From assembly GCF_002863585.1 (NCBI RefSeq), contig NZ_PGUY01000001.1, positions 1 to 64,000 on the forward strand: a DNA stretch of 64,000 nucleotides, read 5' to 3'. The notes below the pieces were generated by a model. It was not told the origin of the DNA. It was given only the letters and a program-made list of their open reading frames with translations, and did no database searches. The DNA is from Peribacillus deserti. GTDB lineage: Bacteria > Bacillota > Bacilli > Bacillales > DSM-1321. The first letter of the stretch is position 1. The number at the start of each line of letters is the position of its first letter. This document shows positions 8,592 to 17,507 of the stretch, one piece after another. A program made the position numbers and the translations under genes.

Positions 8592-8641
8592 TTGATTTTC
8601 AGAAAATTAAATGATATTATAGACATACAATTCTGAAAATT
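8592..8641 (+). promoter_or_regulatory. gltA promoter with two CodY-like boxes
   Basis: TTGATT (8592-8597), a 17-bp spacer and an extended -10 TGATATTAT (8613-8620) form a good SigA promoter. GATTTTCAGAAAATT (8594-8608) differs from the CodY consensus AATTTTCWGAAAATT at one position and overlaps the -35 and spacer. A second, weaker match ACAATTCTGAAAATT (8627-8641, three mismatches) lies over the likely start site. The 10-bp arms ATTTTCAGAA and TTCTGAAAAT of the two boxes are exact inverted copies. This layout fits repression by CodY when branched-chain amino acids and GTP are plentiful. Confidence 0.65.
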
Positions 8642-8670
8642 TTCTATAAGTATATCCTATTAGGAGGTGA

Positions 8671-8718
8671 ATGGCACGTTATAAGGCTCGGATGAGTCTT
8701 ATAAAGCCTGACCAATGA
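8671..8718 (+). CDS. 15-residue leader ORF overlapping the gltA start
   Basis: The strong ribosome site TAGGAGGTGA is followed at once by ATG at 8671, which encodes MARYKARMSLIKPDQ and stops in TGA at 8716-8718. It overlaps the gltA ATG as ATGA. A near-perfect 9-bp hairpin, ATAAGGCTC/GAGTCTTAT with one G-T pair and a GGAT loop (8681-8702), lies within it. gltA itself has no ribosome site directly upstream, and the codon at 8709-8711 is an in-frame stop. Either the leader is translated and couples to gltA, or the hairpin brings the distant AGGAGG close to the gltA ATG. Confidence 0.45.
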   Translation: MARYKARMSLIKPDQ

Positions 8719-11700
8719 CTGAAACGTGGAATCCCGCCTTTTTTAAAGAATATTACAAGCACGAACATGATGCTTGCGGCATAGTAGCTTGTATTGAAAA
8801 AGAACAAATTCCGACAAGAGAAAATATTTTTTCTTGTATTAATGCATTAGTGACCATGAACCACCGAGCAGGATTTATTAATAATGAAGGTGATGGAGTA
8901 GGTGTACATATAGACATCCCCAGAGCCTTGTGGAAGAAAAAATTGGCGGAAGCCGGTCACAATCCAGATCTGCCGGACAATGAAGCCTTTTATGTCGGTC
9001 ATTTCTTCTTTAATAAAACCGAGGATAAGCAGCGATTGAAGGATTTTATAAAAGAAAAATTCGCCCTTAATGGGGTAAAGGTTTATTTTGAAACAGACAG
9101 TGTTCATAATCCTGAAGCACTCGGCCCTATCGCGCTTCAGGAAAATCCTGTATTCTGGCAGGTCGCTGGCTTAGTGAGTGGTGATACAAACGCCGTACGC
9201 TCAAGGACTTTGTTCGAATTAATTCCGGAAATTGAGAAAAATGAGCATATCCATGTTGCATCCCTGAGTCAATATCATGCAGTCTATAAGGTTATGGGAG
9301 CCGGTGACATTCTTCCAAAATACTATGATGACCTTGCTGATCCGCTTGCGGCATCAACGATGACACTAGGGCATAACCGTTATTCCACAAACACCCTATC
9401 CAGTTTTTTCAGGGTTCAGCCTTTCAGTGTTTTAGGACATAACGGAGAAATTAATACGATTGCCAAACTAAGAGATGAAGCTAAAATGATCGGAGTTCCG
9501 CTTGTTAAGAACGGCAGTGACTCCCAAGATCTAAGCCGGACCATTGAAACATTGATTTCCAGACACGGCTACACTCTTTTTGAAGCGATGGATGTATTGT
9601 TCCCTCCGATTGTTAATGAAATAAAAGAGTACCCAAACCACCTTCAGGATCTGTATACCTACCTAAGAGAAGCCTGGGGTCATTATGCCCAGGGGCCTGC
9701 GGGAATTATATCGCGCCATGGAGAAGAAGCCGTCTTTTCAGTGGATGCCCTGGGGTTAAGGCCCCTCTGGAAGTTAAGCACTGAAACCTCTTACCTATTC
9801 TCTTCTGAGCCAGGCATTATATCATCCTCTGAATACACGGATGAACCCAAACCATTGGCACCTGGAGAAAAGATTGGGCTTAAATGGGAAAATGGACGAA
9901 TTAGAGTCTATGAATACAACGAATACCAGGAAGAAGTTTATAAGCTCTTTTCAAATAAACTTTCCCTTTCAAACGACCGGATCAGGCTGTTCCCTCCTGT
10001 TGTTGAAAAGATTGTGACACAAAATACTTCTGAGAAATTGCATAACGGGCAATATAAATCTTTCGGCTGGGAGAGAGACCATGTTCAGCTTGTCGAACAA
10101 ATGGCTGAAAAAGGCGCCGAGCCCATCAGGTCGCTTGGCCATGATGCCCCGCTCGCTGCAATCAATCCTGAAAGGAAGAACATTGCCGATTTCATAAAGG
10201 AAAGCGTAGCGGTTGTAACCAATCCAGCTATAGACCGCGACCGAGAAACAGAACATTTTTCTACTCGCAGCATCATTGGTAAAAGACCTTCCTTATTTAC
10301 AGCTGAAAAAGCCGATTCGGTTATAGAATTACTGTCTCCTATTGTCGTTGAAGGAACACAGGGAAGTAATTGTGTATCTATCACGAAACAGCCCAGCTAT
10401 GAACAGCTTGTCCATCTTTTCCAAAAAGACAGCCTCGCTGCCGTCATATCAGCAGCTATCTTAGAAGATGAGTCTGTTAAAGACGGCCTTAATAGAATGG
10501 CTGCGGAAGCTATAGCGGCCGTAGAAACAGGAAGTGCTTTGATTGTATTGGATGACAGAGAAACACATCATGATGGAAAACTCTGGGTTGACCCCCTGCT
10601 TGCAGTTTCTGCAGTAGATCGTTCATTAACTGCAAAGGGTCTGCGAAGGGATTGCTCGATCCTATTACGTTCTGCATCTATACGCTCTCTGCATGATATG
10701 ATTCTTGCTTACGGACTGGGTGCAAATGTAATCAATCCATACTATATGTTCTTAACAGTAAGTGATGTAGAAACAAAGCCTCTTGTGAACTTATACAATG
10801 CCCTTGTAAAGGGGCTGGAAAAAGTGATTTCTACAATTGGCATCCATGAATTAAGAGGCTATGGCAGGCTGTTTTCAGCTATTGGCCTAAACGAGGAACT
10901 AGCTGAAACTCTTGACATCGTCAATTTCTTTGGTTCGGATAAACTGTCACATAACTTCGATTTCCTAAAAGAAGATGCTATTAAACGTGCAGTGGACTAT
11001 CACAACGAAAAAGAACGGGCAGGGAAAACATTTCATCTATTCCCCCGCATTTGGAAAGCGATTGGAGAAGTGGCTGCTTCAGGTGATTATGCAGCATATA
11101 AAGAAAAGATTTCTGAACAGGAAACTGAAAACCCGACGACCATCAGGCATCTTACAGGCCTCAGGACTGCCTCACAATCATTGGATCCTAAGGGAGTAGA
11201 TATTAGTGTAGGAGAACACAGCCTGCCATTTATCATTTCATCCATGAGCTTCGGTTCACAGAATGAAATAGCATTCAGAGCATATGCAGAGGCTGCAGAC
11301 CGTTTAAATATGGTAAGCCTGAATGGAGAAGGCGGAGAAATTAAGGATATGCTTGGCAAATATCCAAGAACGCGGGGCCAGCAGATTGCTTCTGGACGTT
11401 TCGGAGTAAATGCAGAGCTGCTGAATTCGTCGAATCTTCTTGAAATCAAGATCGGCCAGGGGGCAAAACCAGGTGAAGGCGGCCACCTTCCAGGTTCGAA
11501 GGTTACAGCAAAAATTGCCGAAGCCAGAAACGCTACGATTGGATCGGATTTGATTTCGCCTTCAAATAACCATGATATTTACTCAATTGAAGATCTTGCT
11601 CAGATGATCCATGAGCTTAAAACAGCTAATGATCAGGCAAAGGTTGCTGTTAAGGTACCAGTTGTACCAAATATCGGTACAATCGCAGTGGGTGTGGCTA

Positions 11701-13184
11701 AGGCTGGTGCAGATATCATTACCCTCTCAGGCTTTGACGGCGGCACCGGTGCAGCAAGAATACATGCACTTCAGCACGTAGGCCTGCCAGTAGAAATTGG
11801 TGTTAAAGCAGCCCATAATGCGCTATTGGAAGCTGGCATCAGAGAAACTGTTGAGCTTTGGGCAGACGGAGGAATTAAGAGTGCCTTTGATGTACTGAAG
11901 GTAATGCTCCTTGGTGCCAACCGTGTCGGTTTTGGCACACTGTCAATGATTGCGGTCGGCTGTACAACTTGCAGGGGCTGCCATTTAGACACATGCCATG
12001 TAGGGATCGCAACACAGATTGAAACAGAAGCCCAGGCAAAGGAACATGGCTTGCGCCGGTTCGTTCCACGTAAATTTGATCTGGCCGTTCAAGGTCTTTC
12101 AAACCTGTTCACAGCATTTGGCACGGAGCTGAAAGCTCTCGCTGCTACAGCTGGAATTAAGAATCTTCAAGATGCAGTAGGAAGATCGGACCTCCTCGTT
12201 CAAGTTAAGGGGAACGATAAGCTTGACCTGACTTACCTGCTAAAGCCTCTTGAAATCAGCCAGATATCCTTTAAGGAAGCAGCTGCGTCTATAGAATCAG
12301 AAGCCCTGCAGATTGCTGCCGGAGCTGAATATCTTGATGGAAGAACAGAAGAACTCCATCTTTCCAGAGATTTCGAATCGGTAACATCAGAACAGCGTGT
12401 TCTAGCCAGCAGGGTTTCCTGTCATCGTGTAAGAAACAGACTGGATGGATCCTATAAGAAACTTCCTGATATCAAGCTTGCCTACAAAGACTCCATCCCC
12501 GGAAACGGTCTTGGAGCCTATAACAGCTTCGGCATTGATATTGCCGTATCCGGCGGCGCACAGGATGGGATCGGAAAAACCTCTTTTGGCGGTAAAGTGA
12601 TGATCTTTAAGTCTAAAGGAAAAGACGGCCAGTTCTATAATGGGTCTGTCGGCAAAGGGTTTGGATATGGTGCCCAGCAAGGCCTGCTGATTGCGCAGGG
12701 AAATGCCGATGCCCGGGCTGGAATCAGGCTCTCGGGAGCTGATATAATCATCGGCGGCCAAGTGAAAAAACCAATTCCTGCGAACGAGTATGGCAATATT
12801 GGAGTCAATTCTAATATAAAAGGGTTTGCGTTTGAATATATGACGAATGGCAGAGGCCTTGTGCTTGGTGATCCGGGACCATGGATTTGCGCAGGGATGA
12901 CTGGGGGCAGTGTTTATCTAAGAATTCAACCGGACATGGGGCTGACTAAGGAAGCCATTGAACGCCGTATAGCGCTTGGTGCTAAGGTATCCGCCGGGCC
13001 GCTGACTGAAAACGGGGTCAACGATGTTCAAGATCTGCTTGGACAGTACATTTCGCTCCTGGAAGAGCAGGAACAGCACACAGAAGCAGATGAATTAAAA
13101 GCTCTGCTTGCTGAGCCTTCTTCCCACTTTATACAAATCAAGCCGGTAAAAGAACAGGCTGACCCTTCTGTCTCTACAGAATAA
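8715..13184 (+). CDS. gltA: Glutamate synthase large subunit
   Basis: At 1489 residues this is a full-length glutamate synthase large chain, which forms two glutamates from glutamine and 2-oxoglutarate. In order it has an Ntn glutaminase domain (catalytic C21 in HDA-CGIV, so a short propeptide is removed), a central domain, an FMN-binding synthase domain (about 800-1180) with the 3Fe-4S cysteines in GCTTCRGCHLDTC, and the C-terminal GXGXG beta-helix domain. No small-subunit gene (gltB) lies beside it, unlike the B. subtilis gltAB operon, so electrons must come from a subunit or ferredoxin encoded elsewhere. A terminator follows. CodY-like sites upstream suggest nutritional control. Confidence 0.95.
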   Translation: MTETWNPAFFKEYYKHEHDACGIVACIEKEQIPTRENIFSCINALVTMNHRAGFINNEGDGVGVHIDIPRALWKKKLAEAGHNPDLPDNEAFYVGHFFFNKTEDKQRLKDFIKEKFALNGVKVYFETDSVHNPEALGPIALQENPVFWQVAGLVSGDTNAVRSRTLFELIPEIEKNEHIHVASLSQYHAVYKVMGAGDILPKYYDDLADPLAASTMTLGHNRYSTNTLSSFFRVQPFSVLGHNGEINTIAKLRDEAKMIGVPLVKNGSDSQDLSRTIETLISRHGYTLFEAMDVLFPPIVNEIKEYPNHLQDLYTYLREAWGHYAQGPAGIISRHGEEAVFSVDALGLRPLWKLSTETSYLFSSEPGIISSSEYTDEPKPLAPGEKIGLKWENGRIRVYEYNEYQEEVYKLFSNKLSLSNDRIRLFPPVVEKIVTQNTSEKLHNGQYKSFGWERDHVQLVEQMAEKGAEPIRSLGHDAPLAAINPERKNIADFIKESVAVVTNPAIDRDRETEHFSTRSIIGKRPSLFTAEKADSVIELLSPIVVEGTQGSNCVSITKQPSYEQLVHLFQKDSLAAVISAAILEDESVKDGLNRMAAEAIAAVETGSALIVLDDRETHHDGKLWVDPLLAVSAVDRSLTAKGLRRDCSILLRSASIRSLHDMILAYGLGANVINPYYMFLTVSDVETKPLVNLYNALVKGLEKVISTIGIHELRGYGRLFSAIGLNEELAETLDIVNFFGSDKLSHNFDFLKEDAIKRAVDYHNEKERAGKTFHLFPRIWKAIGEVAASGDYAAYKEKISEQETENPTTIRHLTGLRTASQSLDPKGVDISVGEHSLPFIISSMSFGSQNEIAFRAYAEAADRLNMVSLNGEGGEIKDMLGKYPRTRGQQIASGRFGVNAELLNSSNLLEIKIGQGAKPGEGGHLPGSKVTAKIAEARNATIGSDLISPSNNHDIYSIEDLAQMIHELKTANDQAKVAVKVPVVPNIGTIAVGVAKAGADIITLSGFDGGTGAARIHALQHVGLPVEIGVKAAHNALLEAGIRETVELWADGGIKSAFDVLKVMLLGANRVGFGTLSMIAVGCTTCRGCHLDTCHVGIATQIETEAQAKEHGLRRFVPRKFDLAVQGLSNLFTAFGTELKALAATAGIKNLQDAVGRSDLLVQVKGNDKLDLTYLLKPLEISQISFKEAAASIESEALQIAAGAEYLDGRTEELHLSRDFESVTSEQRVLASRVSCHRVRNRLDGSYKKLPDIKLAYKDSIPGNGLGAYNSFGIDIAVSGGAQDGIGKTSFGGKVMIFKSKGKDGQFYNGSVGKGFGYGAQQGLLIAQGNADARAGIRLSGADIIIGGQVKKPIPANEYGNIGVNSNIKGFAFEYMTNGRGLVLGDPGPWICAGMTGGSVYLRIQPDMGLTKEAIERRIALGAKVSAGPLTENGVNDVQDLLGQYISLLEEQEQHTEADELKALLAEPSSHFIQIKPVKEQADPSVSTE

Positions 13185-13195
13185 TATATAAAAAG

Positions 13196-13240
13196 TCCAC
13201 CAGGTTGTTTTACGTATAAGCAGCTCTGGTGGATTTTTTT
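13196..13240 (+). terminator. Intrinsic terminator after gltA
   Basis: TCCACCAG (13196-13203) pairs with CTGGTGGA (13226-13233) and is followed by seven T. Confidence 0.85.
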
Positions 13241-13421
13241 ATGTTTACTGTACATTTCGTTAATAATAAATATTAGTCTTTTTTCCTCAAAAAAGACTTT
13301 TTCTATTGAACAAATCCACCAAACCTTGTATATTACATTATTGTCTAATAAAAAATTCATTAACATTACAAATATTAACATTAGGGGTTTAATGAATGAT
13401 AAAAAGAAAGGACATCTATAC

Positions 13422-14495
13422 ATGAAGCTTGGCGCCCGCATTTTAAAAACGGGAATCGCAATTATCTTGGCTATATATGTTACCCAGTTTTTTAACATGC
13501 CTTCTCCAGTGTTCGCTGCAATTGCTGCTATATTCGCGATTCAGCCTACAATTTACCGGTCATATATTACTATTTTGGAGCAGGTTCAGGCAAATTTGGT
13601 TGGAGCTTTTGCAGCTGTAGCCTTCGTACTTTTATTCGGAAATGATCCCTTTATAATTGGTCTCGCTGCAGTCATTGTTATTTCAATCAACTTAAAATTA
13701 AATATGAAGAATTCGATTTCAATCGCGCTCGTTACCCTTATCGCCATTATGGAAAGCCAGGGCGGCAGCTTTCTAGAATTTGCTCTATTAAGATTTTTAA
13801 CCATATTGATTGGAATTTTATCAGCGTTTATAGTCAACTTAATTTTTCTGCCGCCAAAATATGAAACGAAAGTATTTACTCGAATTTCTTCTCTTACGGA
13901 GGATATGTTTCAATGGATTCGGATTAATACACGTCATGCCAGTGATCATGGTCAATTAAAAAATGAAATTATCCATTTCAAAGAAGATATAATAAAATTA
14001 GAACAGCTCTATATCATGTACAAAGAGGAGAGAAATTATCTGAAGCGAGAGAGACTCGCAAAATCAAGAAAACTTGTAGTGTACCGTCAGATGATTTCAA
14101 CAGTAAAACGTGCACTTGATACCCTGAAAAGACTGCATAGATATGAAAACGAACTCCAGCAAATGTCCGAGGACTTCCAGCAGAAAATCCAGGAGCAGAT
14201 GGACCTGCTTACATATCAGCATCAGCAGGTTCTACTAAAATACACAGGCAAAATCAAATCACACAATATAACCATTGAAGAAAGCGAAAATAAACAAGAA
14301 CTAGTTAACCTTCTACTCAAGGTACCTAACGAACCAAAGGGAGAAGAACCAGGCATTCTCTACCACATGATTCCCCTGGTAGCGTCCATCATAGAATATG
14401 AAGAAGACATCAAGCACCTTGACATGCTCATAACAAGCTTCTACTCCTATCACAGCGAAACCAACGAAGTCGTCATCGCTGACAAAGATGAATAA
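13422..14495 (+). CDS. ygaE: YgaE, FUSC-type aromatic acid exporter family membrane protein
   Basis: The protein has 357 residues from the ATG at 13422, which follows GAAAGGACATC; the open frame continues upstream without a ribosome site. The N-terminal ~150 residues form about five or six hydrophobic helices of the FUSC / aromatic acid exporter type. The rest is a hydrophilic, strongly coiled-coil cytoplasmic region (about 160-330). This matches YgaE-like proteins found between gsaB and ygaD. Transport of aromatic carboxylates is a family-level inference only. Gene order here is gsaB, gltA, ygaE, so gltA looks inserted relative to B. subtilis. Confidence 0.85.
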   Translation: MKLGARILKTGIAIILAIYVTQFFNMPSPVFAAIAAIFAIQPTIYRSYITILEQVQANLVGAFAAVAFVLLFGNDPFIIGLAAVIVISINLKLNMKNSISIALVTLIAIMESQGGSFLEFALLRFLTILIGILSAFIVNLIFLPPKYETKVFTRISSLTEDMFQWIRINTRHASDHGQLKNEIIHFKEDIIKLEQLYIMYKEERNYLKRERLAKSRKLVVYRQMISTVKRALDTLKRLHRYENELQQMSEDFQQKIQEQMDLLTYQHQQVLLKYTGKIKSHNITIEESENKQELVNLLLKVPNEPKGEEPGILYHMIPLVASIIEYEEDIKHLDMLITSFYSYHSETNEVVIADKDE

Positions 14496-14497
14496 AA

Positions 14498-14522
14498 CCT
14501 TGCCGGGGCGGCAAGGTTTTTT
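14498..14522 (+). terminator. Intrinsic terminator after ygaE
   Basis: CCTTGCC (14498-14504) pairs with GGCAAGG (14510-14516) and is followed by six T. Confidence 0.85.
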
Positions 14523-14541
14523 CTGTCTTTTCTGTCTTCCA

Positions 14542-14618
14542 GGGGACAGTCCCCTATTTCCCGAAGCTGGACTCGCCTGCGGTTACTGAGTTTTGATGGG
14601 GACTGTCCCTATTTCCCT
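14542..14618. repeat. Pair of GGGGACAGTCCCC palindromic repeats
   Basis: GGGGACAGTCCCCTATTTCCC (14542-14562) recurs as GGGGACTGTCCCTATTTCCC (14599-14618). A third copy lies at 29867-29889. Short palindromes with a fixed TATTTCCC flank look like REP-type repeats. No REP-associated transposase is in the window. Confidence 0.65.
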
Positions 14619-14639
14619 TGGCTGCGGCCCCCTTAATTC

Positions 14640-14880
14640 TTGCATCGTCTTCGGAAAGACTAAATGTTTTTTTGCAAGTACTAGGTTATTTTTCAAACGA
14701 GAACAGTAAATACAACTGGATTTAAACTAGTCCCGAGGTGAGAATTTACGAAAAAACATTAGTTCTGCCTGCTTAAACACATCAACATTTCGTCGAAACA
14801 GTACTTAAATCAGTTAAATTGTTATTTAAGTGCTGTAAACAGGCGTACTAACAGGAGTTTTTTACCAAACTAAATGGAAA
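14640..14880. other. Gene-free stretch with nested complementary segments
   Basis: No gene is supported between 14523 and 15652. Within 14770-14843, GCCTG pairs with CAGGC and encloses a stem ACTTAAAT/ATTTAAGT with loop CAGTTAAATTGTT. ACTAAATGTTTTTT (near 14659) and AAAAAACATTAGT (near 14751) are also complementary. This could be a structured RNA or a decayed palindromic repeat; no promoter or terminator is clear. Confidence 0.3.
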
Positions 14881-14901
14881 ATATCAAAACGTGAATGTTC
14901 T

Positions 14902-15121
14902 ATGCTTAGCTTTCTAAGGTTTATGCTTATCTTTTGCAGATTTATGCTTAGGTTTTTGTGTTTTATGCTTAACTATACAAGGCATATGCTTATCTCTCCA
15001 CATCCAATGCTTAAGTTGGCTGCTTTATGATTACCTTAAAGTGTTTATGCTTATATATAGAGGTATATGCTTATCTACAATCAGACAAGTACTTACAGCA
15101 GAAACCCCGTATAGATGCTTA
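14902..15121 (+). repeat. Phased ATGCTTA array 1 (20-21 bp period)
   Basis: The word ATGCTTA, often within TTTATGCTTA, starts at 14902, 14923, 14944, 14965, 14986, 15007, 15027 (as ATGATTA), 15047 and 15067. A degenerate unit is near 15088 and a last one at 15115. The interval is 21 bp, then 20 bp, while the 13-14 bases between words are unrelated. It lies between the convergent genes ygaE and ygaD. Words this short with non-conserved spacers do not fit CRISPR or a classical satellite. Confidence 0.85.
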
Positions 15122-15156
15122 TAACACAAAATTATGTACCTGACTTTCTTCATAAG

Positions 15157-15199
15157 CAAAAACCAGCCCAAGGAGAGCTATCCACTTCCCTTGGGCTGG
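15157..15199 (-). terminator. Terminator-like hairpin on the ygaD strand
   Basis: On the minus strand CCAGCCCAAGG and CCTTGGGCTGG form a perfect 11-bp stem with a 15-base loop and are followed by TTTTTGC. It is about 450 bp beyond the ygaD stop and could end read-through transcripts from ygaC-ygaD. Confidence 0.6.
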
Positions 15200-15241
15200 T
15201 ATAATCTGCTGTTTTTATTTCTTCATAATACACATTGCTTA

Positions 15242-15375
15242 GAAAAGCACCGATCCTGCGCTTTTCTTGCTGTCCAGCTCCGAACTGACACCTTCGGTCA
15301 TAAGCCAATCGCCATCAAAAGGCAAAAGCGGCCTTTCGCTGCCGCTTTTCTTATGCCTTCAGGTGTCTGCTTTTC
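15242..15375 (+). repeat. Repeat B family element
   Basis: It begins GAAAAGCACCG..GCGCTTTTCT, continues TGTCCAGCTCC, GACACCTTCGGTCATAAGCC and an AAGCGG/CCGCTT hairpin, and ends CAGGTGTCTGCTTTTC. The same blocks recur at 15434, 15630, 59498 and 59655 and, in diverged form, near 4.2-4.6 kb. Confidence 0.7.
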
Positions 15376-15433
15376 AAATAATATTCAGGGGGAAACTTGA
15401 AAGTTTATCATTGTTTTTTTACACAAACTTCGT

Positions 15434-15569
15434 GAAAAGCACCGTTCTCCGCTTTTCTAGTTGTCCAGCTCCAAGCTGACATCCTCGAGATATAAGCCAA
15501 TCAGCCTATGAGAAGCACCCCACTTCTCACAGGCTGATTGGCTTATACTTGTCGGATGTCTGCCTTTCT
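15434..15569 (+). repeat. Repeat B family element with long hairpin
   Basis: It opens like the element at 15242 and contains a large inverted repeat (15492-15546). Arms ATAAGCCAATCAGCCT.. and ..AGGCTGATTGGCTTAT, continued by TGAGAAG/CTTCTCA with one mismatch, give about 24 bp. The loop is only a few bases. Confidence 0.75.
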
Positions 15570-15629
15570 AATAACAATATAAATATAACTCAATCTGCTA
15601 AACATTCACCTTTATGTTTAATTTGTCAT

Positions 15630-15666
15630 GAAAGGCACCGCTTTGCGCTTTTCTAGCTATCCAGCT
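15630..15666 (+). repeat. Truncated repeat B that supplies the ygaD stop codon
   Basis: GAAAGGCACCGCTTTGCGC and TTTTCTAGCTATCCAGCT match the first 37 bp of the neighbouring elements. On the minus strand its conserved AGCTGGATAGCTAG provides the last codons (Leu-Asp-Ser) and stop of ygaD. Confidence 0.7.
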
Positions 15667-17410
15667 GCTGTACCTGAAACAGCCTGTGGTACCCGCCCTG
15701 TTTTTTCATGAGCTCTTCATGGGTGCCGATTTCGGCGATTTCTCCATGCTCGATCAGAACTATTCTATCGGCATGCGTGATGGTTGAGAGTCTGTGTGCG
15801 ACTATAAAGGTTGTTCGGTCTTTCGCTAGTTCTTCTAAGGCTTCTTGGATGAGATGTTCACTTTCTAGATCGAGCGCCGATGTTGCTTCATCCAGGACCA
15901 ATATCGGCGGGTTTTTTAGGAATACTCTTGCTATGGCTACCCTCTGCTTCTGGCCGCCAGAAAGCTTGACCCCTCTCTCACCTACTTTGGTTTCATAGCC
16001 TTCATTTAAATTAATGACAAATTCATGGGCATTGGCAGCATGTGCAGCTTTATAGACTTCCTCTTCAGATGCTTCAGGCTTACCCATTAGGATATTGGCT
16101 CTTACTGACTCACTGAATAAGATATTATCCTGCAGCACCATCCCAATTTTGTCGCGCAGGCTTCTGACCTGGTAGTCTCTAATATCGACCCCGTCCAATA
16201 GGATTCTCCCATCGGTTACATCATAAAATCTCGGCAGCAAGCTGACCAGTGATGATTTCCCTCCGCCGCTCATCCCAACAAGTGCAATGGTTTCCCCTTG
16301 TTTAACATCCAAAGAGACATTCTTAAGGATGGGGGCCTCACCCTCATTATAGGCAAAGGAGACATTTTCAAATTGAATATGACCTTTTATATTCACTGCT
16401 TCTATTGCTTTTGGGGAATCTTCTATATCATATTTTACATCCATGAATTCAAAGACCCTGTCCATTGAAGCAAAGGCCTGTGTGAGTGTTGTAGATGAGT
16501 TCACAATCCTGCGTAGAGGGTTGTAGAGCCTGTCAATATAGGCAATAAAAGCTACCATAGTTCCGACTGTAAGGTCTCCCTGAATGACGAGGTAGCCTGA
16601 ATATCCAATGACTAGGAGCGGAGATATATCTGTTATCGTATTGACCACACCGAAGGATTTAGCATTCCATTTTGTATGGTTCAATGCTTTAGTCAAATAG
16701 TTATGGTTCTGCTTGCTGAATCGTTCCTGCTCATAATTTTCTATTGCAAAACTTTTGATAACAGGCATTCCCTGTACCCTCTCGTGAAGATAACTTTGAA
16801 CCTCAGCCAAAGCTTGGGAACGTTCCCTGGTAAGGCTTCTGAGTCTGCCAAAAAAATATTTAACCGAGAAAGCGTAGAACGGGAACATAAGCAGGGATAC
16901 CAGGGTTAGTTTTACATTAAGAGTGAACATAATGGCCGCAACGAAAATAATGGTTGCCAGATCCAGCCAAAGATTCATCATCCCGGTCATTACAAACTCT
17001 TTAGTCTGCTCTACATCATTAATAATCCTTGAAATGATCTCGCCGACCCGGTTATTGGAATAATACTTGAAGCTTAATTTTTGAACATGTGTAAATAGAC
17101 GGTTCCTGATGTCAAACAGAATCTTACTTCCCGTCCATTGGGCAAAATATTGTCTGTAATATTCAATTGGAGGCCGCACAACGATAAAAATGAAGGCCAC
17201 AATTCCCATGGCCCATAATAACCGGTCTGTCTTTGCCCCTGTTGTTAAATGTTCATTGCCAATTACATCATCAACTACATACTTGATTAAATAAGGTAGC
17301 AAGAGCGGTATTCCGAATTTCACCAGCCCTATTCCGATAGTTCCGAGAATCTGCCATTTATATGGCTTAACAAACTGCATATAACGCCTTACGCTGCCCA
17401 AGATGATCAC
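15653..17410 (-). CDS. ygaD: YgaD, ABC transporter with fused permease and ATPase
   Basis: This 585-residue half-transporter of the MsbA/LmrA exporter type has six membrane helices in residues 1-320 and then a nucleotide-binding domain. It contains Walker [11 protein letters not shown]-loop VLQDN, signature [14 protein letters not shown], Walker [15 protein letters not shown] and H-loop VAHRLST. It should work as a homodimeric exporter of an unknown, probably lipophilic, substrate. Position next to ygaC matches YgaD. The last residues (QQLDS) are encoded by a repeat-B fragment, so the native C-terminus may have been replaced by the repeat insertion. Confidence 0.9.
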   Translation of the reverse strand: MIILGSVRRYMQFVKPYKWQILGTIGIGLVKFGIPLLLPYLIKYVVDDVIGNEHLTTGAKTDRLLWAMGIVAFIFIVVRPPIEYYRQYFAQWTGSKILFDIRNRLFTHVQKLSFKYYSNNRVGEIISRIINDVEQTKEFVMTGMMNLWLDLATIIFVAAIMFTLNVKLTLVSLLMFPFYAFSVKYFFGRLRSLTRERSQALAEVQSYLHERVQGMPVIKSFAIENYEQERFSKQNHNYLTKALNHTKWNAKSFGVVNTITDISPLLVIGYSGYLVIQGDLTVGTMVAFIAYIDRLYNPLRRIVNSSTTLTQAFASMDRVFEFMDVKYDIEDSPKAIEAVNIKGHIQFENVSFAYNEGEAPILKNVSLDVKQGETIALVGMSGGGKSSLVSLLPRFYDVTDGRILLDGVDIRDYQVRSLRDKIGMVLQDNILFSESVRANILMGKPEASEEEVYKAAHAANAHEFVINLNEGYETKVGERGVKLSGGQKQRVAIARVFLKNPPILVLDEATSALDLESEHLIQEALEELAKDRTTFIVAHRLSTITHADRIVLIEHGEIAEIGTHEELMKKQGGYHRLFQVQQLDS

Positions 17411-17507
17411 CCGCTTTTTATTTTCATTAGAAAAGCCTGTTGTACAACCAACAGGCGTAAGGAACTTCTAAGTCTTATTCAAATTTAAAAAATTGAAATA
17501 GGCTGTC

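Noticed and set aside
11087-12102. Several long minus-strand ORFs inside gltA
   Set aside because: They are shadows of the conserved gltA coding frame, have no ribosome sites and overlap each other.
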